DNA from: Pseudomonadota bacterium
Lineage (GTDB): Bacteria > Pseudomonadota > Gammaproteobacteria > Steroidobacterales > Steroidobacteraceae
Length of the DNA stretch: 7,019 nucleotides
NCBI GenBank assembly: GCA_021817875.1
Contig: JAKAFQ010000222.1
Span: 1 to 7,019, forward strand
Direction of reading: 5' to 3'
The position numbers and the translations under genes were made by a program. Positions 4,712 through 7,019 of the stretch are shown here, in pieces. A model generated the notes under the pieces. That model was not told where the DNA came from. It saw only the letters and a list, made by a program, of their open reading frames with translations, and did no database searches. How positions within the stretch are numbered: position 1 is the first letter of the stretch; every line of letters starts with the position of its first letter.

Positions 4712-7019
4712 CTACTGGCAGGCCTCGCACTCCGGGTTGTCGATGCTGCAGAACTTGGCCTCTTCCTGGGCCGCGCCGCCGGTCGCCGGGACCGCGTTCA
4801 GCTGCCCGGCCTTCACGGTCGACTTCTCGGCGTGCGTCGCCCCGAGCGCGCGCAGGTAATAGGTGGTCTTGAGCCCGCGGATCCAGGCGAGCTTGTAAGT
4901 CTCGTCCAGCTTGCGCCCCGAGGCGCCGGCAATGTAGATGTTCAGCGACTGCGACTGGTCGATCCATTTCTGGCGCCGCGCCGCCGCCTCCACCAGCCAC
5001 TTCGGCTCGATCTCGAAGGCGGTCGCGTAGAGCCGGCGCAGCTCCGCGGGCACGCGGTCGATGCGCGCGAGGTTGCCGTCGAAGTACTTCAGATCGGCGA
5101 TCATCACCTCGTCCCACAGGCCGGCGGCCTTGAGGTCGGCCACCAGGTAGTCGTTGACCACCGTGAACTCGCCCGACAGGTTCGACTTCACGTACAGGTT
5201 CTGGTAGGTCGGCTCGATCGAGGCGGACACGCCCACGATGTTGGCGATCGTGGCGGTGGGCGCGATCGCCAGGCAGTTGGAATTGCGCATTCCGTACTGC
5301 TTGATGCGCGCGCGCAGCGCCTCCCAGTCGAGCGCCGCCGAGCGGTCCAGCTCGACGTAGCCGCCGCGCTCCGCCGCGAGCAGGTCGAGCGAGTCCTGCG
5401 GCAGGATGCCGCTGTCCCAGAGCGAGCCCTGGAACGAGCTGTAGCGACCGCGCTCCTGGGCGAGCTCGGTGGATGCCCAGTAGGCGCAATAGGCGACCAT
5501 CTCCATCGAGCGGTCAGCGAACTCGACCGCCTCCTGCGACGCATAGGGCACGCGCAGCCTGTGCAGGCAGTCCTGGAAGCCCATGATCCCCAGGCCCACC
5601 GGCCGGTGGCGCAGGTTGGAGTTGCGCGCCTTCGCGACCGCGTAGTAGTTGATGTCGATCACGTTGTCCAGCATCCGCATCGCCGTGCGGACGGTGCGCT
5701 TCAGCCTGTCGAAGTCCAGGCCGTTCTCGCCCAGGTGCGCGACCAGATTGACCGAGCCGAGATTGCACACCGCGATCTCGTCGGCCGAAGTGTTCAGCGT
5801 GATCTCGGTGCACAGGTTCGAGCTGTGCACCACGCCGGCGTGCTGCTGCGGGCTGCGCAGGTTGCAGGGGTCCTTGAACGTGATCCAGGGATGCCCCGTC
5901 TCGAACAGCATGCTCAGCATCTTGCGCCACAGCTGCAGCGCCGGGATGCGCTTGTGGAGCTTCAGCTCGCCGCGCGCGGCCCGGTCCTCGTAGCGCAGGT
6001 AGGCCTCCTCGAACGCCCGGCCGGTGAGGTCGTGCAGCTCGCCGACGTCCGCGGGGCTGAACAGCGTCCAGTGGGCGCCTTCCATCACCCGCTTCATGAA
6101 CAGGTCCGGGATCCAGTTGGCGGTGTTCATGTCGTGCGTGCGCCGCCGGTCGTCCCCGGTGTTCTTGCGCAGCTCGAGGAACTCCTCGACGTCGAGGTGC
6201 CAGGTCTCGATGTACGAGCACACCGCGCCCTTCCTCTTGCCGCCCTGGTTGACCGCCACGGCGGTGTCGTTCACGACCTTGAGGAACGGCACCACGCCCT
6301 GCGACTTGCCGTTGGTGCCCTTGATGTGCGAGCCGAGCGCGCGCACCGGAGTCCAGTCGTTGCCGAGCCCGCCGGCGTACTTCGCGAGCAGCGCGTTCTC
6401 CTTGATCGCCTCGTAGATGCCTTCGAGGTCGTCCGAGACCGTGGTCAGGTAGCACGACGACAGCTGCGAGCGCAGAGTGCCGGCATTGAACAGCGTCGGC
6501 GTCGAGCTCATGAAGTGAAAGCTCGACAGCACGTCGTAGAACTCGATCGCGCGCGCCTCGCGGTCGTCCTCGTTGAGCGCCAGGCCCATCGCCACGCGCA
6601 TGAAGAACGCCTGCGGCAGCTCGATGCGCCGGCCGCGCACGTGCAGGAAGTAGCGGTCGTACAGGGTCTGCAGCCCGAGATAGCCGAACTTCAGGTCGCG
6701 CTCCGCCTTGAGCGCCTTGCCCAGCCGCCCGAGATCGAAGTTCGCGAGCTCGGGGTCGAGCAGCTCGGCCTCGATGCCGCGCAGCACGAACTCGCCGAAA
6801 TAGGTCGCGTAGCGCTCCTGCATCGCCGCCTGGCCGACCTCCTCCCCGAGCACCTCCAGGCGGATCGTGTGCAGCAGCAGCCGCGCGGTCACGTAGCTGT
6901 ACGCCGGATCCTTCTCGATCAGCGCGCGCGCCGCGAGGATGGCGGACTTGCGCACTTCCTCCATCGGAACGCCGTCGTACAGGTCGCGCAGCGTGCTTTC
7001 GACGATGATTTCCGGCCCG
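4712..7019 (-). CDS. nrdA: Class Ia ribonucleotide reductase, alpha (catalytic) subunit; N-terminus outside window
   Basis: NrdA reduces NDPs to dNDPs with NrdB. The frame is open to the window edge, 18 codons beyond the first visible ATG (6964). The residues before it ([15 protein letters not shown]) match the end of the N-terminal ATP-cone region, so the true start lies beyond 7019. Numbering from that ATG: the substrate-site cysteines are Cys171 (LSSCYLT) and Cys400 ([10 protein letters not shown]). The thiyl-radical cysteine is Cys385, with Asn383 and Glu387 (SSNLCTEI). The Cys171-Cys385 spacing of 214 equals that of E. coli Cys225-Cys439. The radical-relay tyrosines are Tyr702 and Tyr703 ([10 protein letters not shown]), and the flexible C-terminal reducing pair is Cys746/Cys749 (ECEACQ). 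All catalytic residues are intact; no intein or frameshift is seen. Promoter and any NrdR boxes lie outside the window. It is first in the nrdA-nrdB operon. Confidence 0.98.
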   Translation of the reverse strand, partial: GPEIIVESTLRDLYDGVPMEEVRKSAILAARALIEKDPAYSYVTARLLLHTIRLEVLGEEVGQAAMQERYATYFGEFVLRGIEAELLDPELANFDLGRLGKALKAERDLKFGYLGLQTLYDRYFLHVRGRRIELPQAFFMRVAMGLALNEDDREARAIEFYDVLSSFHFMSSTPTLFNAGTLRSQLSSCYLTTVSDDLEGIYEAIKENALLAKYAGGLGNDWTPVRALGSHIKGTNGKSQGVVPFLKVVNDTAVAVNQGGKRKGAVCSYIETWHLDVEEFLELRKNTGDDRRRTHDMNTANWIPDLFMKRVMEGAHWTLFSPADVGELHDLTGRAFEEAYLRYEDRAARGELKLHKRIPALQLWRKMLSMLFETGHPWITFKDPCNLRSPQQHAGVVHSSNLCTEITLNTSADEIAVCNLGSVNLVAHLGENGLDFDRLKRTVRTAMRMLDNVIDINYYAVAKARNSNLRHRPVGLGIMGFQDCLHRLRVPYASQEAVEFADRSMEMVAYCAYWASTELAQERGRYSSFQGSLWDSGILPQDSLDLLAAERGGYVELDRSAALDWEALRARIKQYGMRNSNCLAIAPTATIANIVGVSASIEPTYQNLYVKSNLSGEFTVVNDYLVADLKAAGLWDEVMIADLKYFDGNLARIDRVPAELRRLYATAFEIEPKWLVEAAARRQKWIDQSQSLNIYIAGASGRKLDETYKLAWIRGLKTTYYLRALGATHAEKSTVKAGQLNAVPATGGAAQEEAKFCSIDNPECEACQ

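Noticed and set aside
3493..4872. Plus-strand open frame of 459 codons across nrdB
   Set aside because: It is a GC-driven shadow of nrdB and the end of nrdA, both with intact catalytic motifs on the other strand. It shows no recognisable domain.

Overview
The window looks like a chromosomal segment from a GC-rich betaproteobacterium. The NrdA and NrdB sequences, the lysine-rich histone-H1-like protein ending in LNPAAAWPFPTG and the MaeB start VDEQLRNSALEYH all resemble that class as I remember it. This is a recognition call made without a database search. I see no insertion sequence, phage gene, CRISPR array, tRNA or rRNA, so it reads as core genome and not an accessory island.

Layout. Positions 1-157 (minus) hold the first 52 codons of a MaeB-type malic enzyme. 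Positions 158-305 are a divergent intergenic region with a TATAAT box facing each way and a perfect hairpin in the malic enzyme leader. Positions 306-1529 (plus) encode a fold-type I PLP aminotransferase. It converges, across 40 bp, on a membrane-anchored lytic transglycosylase (1570-2283, minus). Positions 2284-2798 are a gene-poor stretch of about 515 bp. It holds a strong minus-strand promoter (TTGACA-18-CATAAT), a long structured leader and a cluster of hairpins, some mutually exclusive. Then, all on minus, come the H1-like protein (2799-3128), a DUF2442 protein (3242-3490), nrdB (3541-4680) and nrdA (4712-7019, 5' end outside the window).

How the genes work together. NrdA and NrdB are the two subunits of aerobic class Ia ribonucleotide reductase, which supplies dNTPs. 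They sit 31 bp apart in operon order. The nrdB 3' end carries a textbook intrinsic terminator whose stem is made from the last codons and whose loop contains the stop codon. The DUF2442 gene starts only 35 nt beyond the T-run and has no visible promoter, so it probably depends on read-through. The H1-like protein is a predicted nucleoid DNA-binding protein. The malic enzyme and aminotransferase are metabolic genes fired divergently. The transglycosylase is a cell-wall enzyme with its own promoter.

I did not find a clearly new multi-gene system. The most worthwhile leads are the coding-embedded nrdB terminator with a gene behind it, the structured 2405-2780 region (candidate leader or small RNA), and the apparent leaderless start of the aminotransferase.
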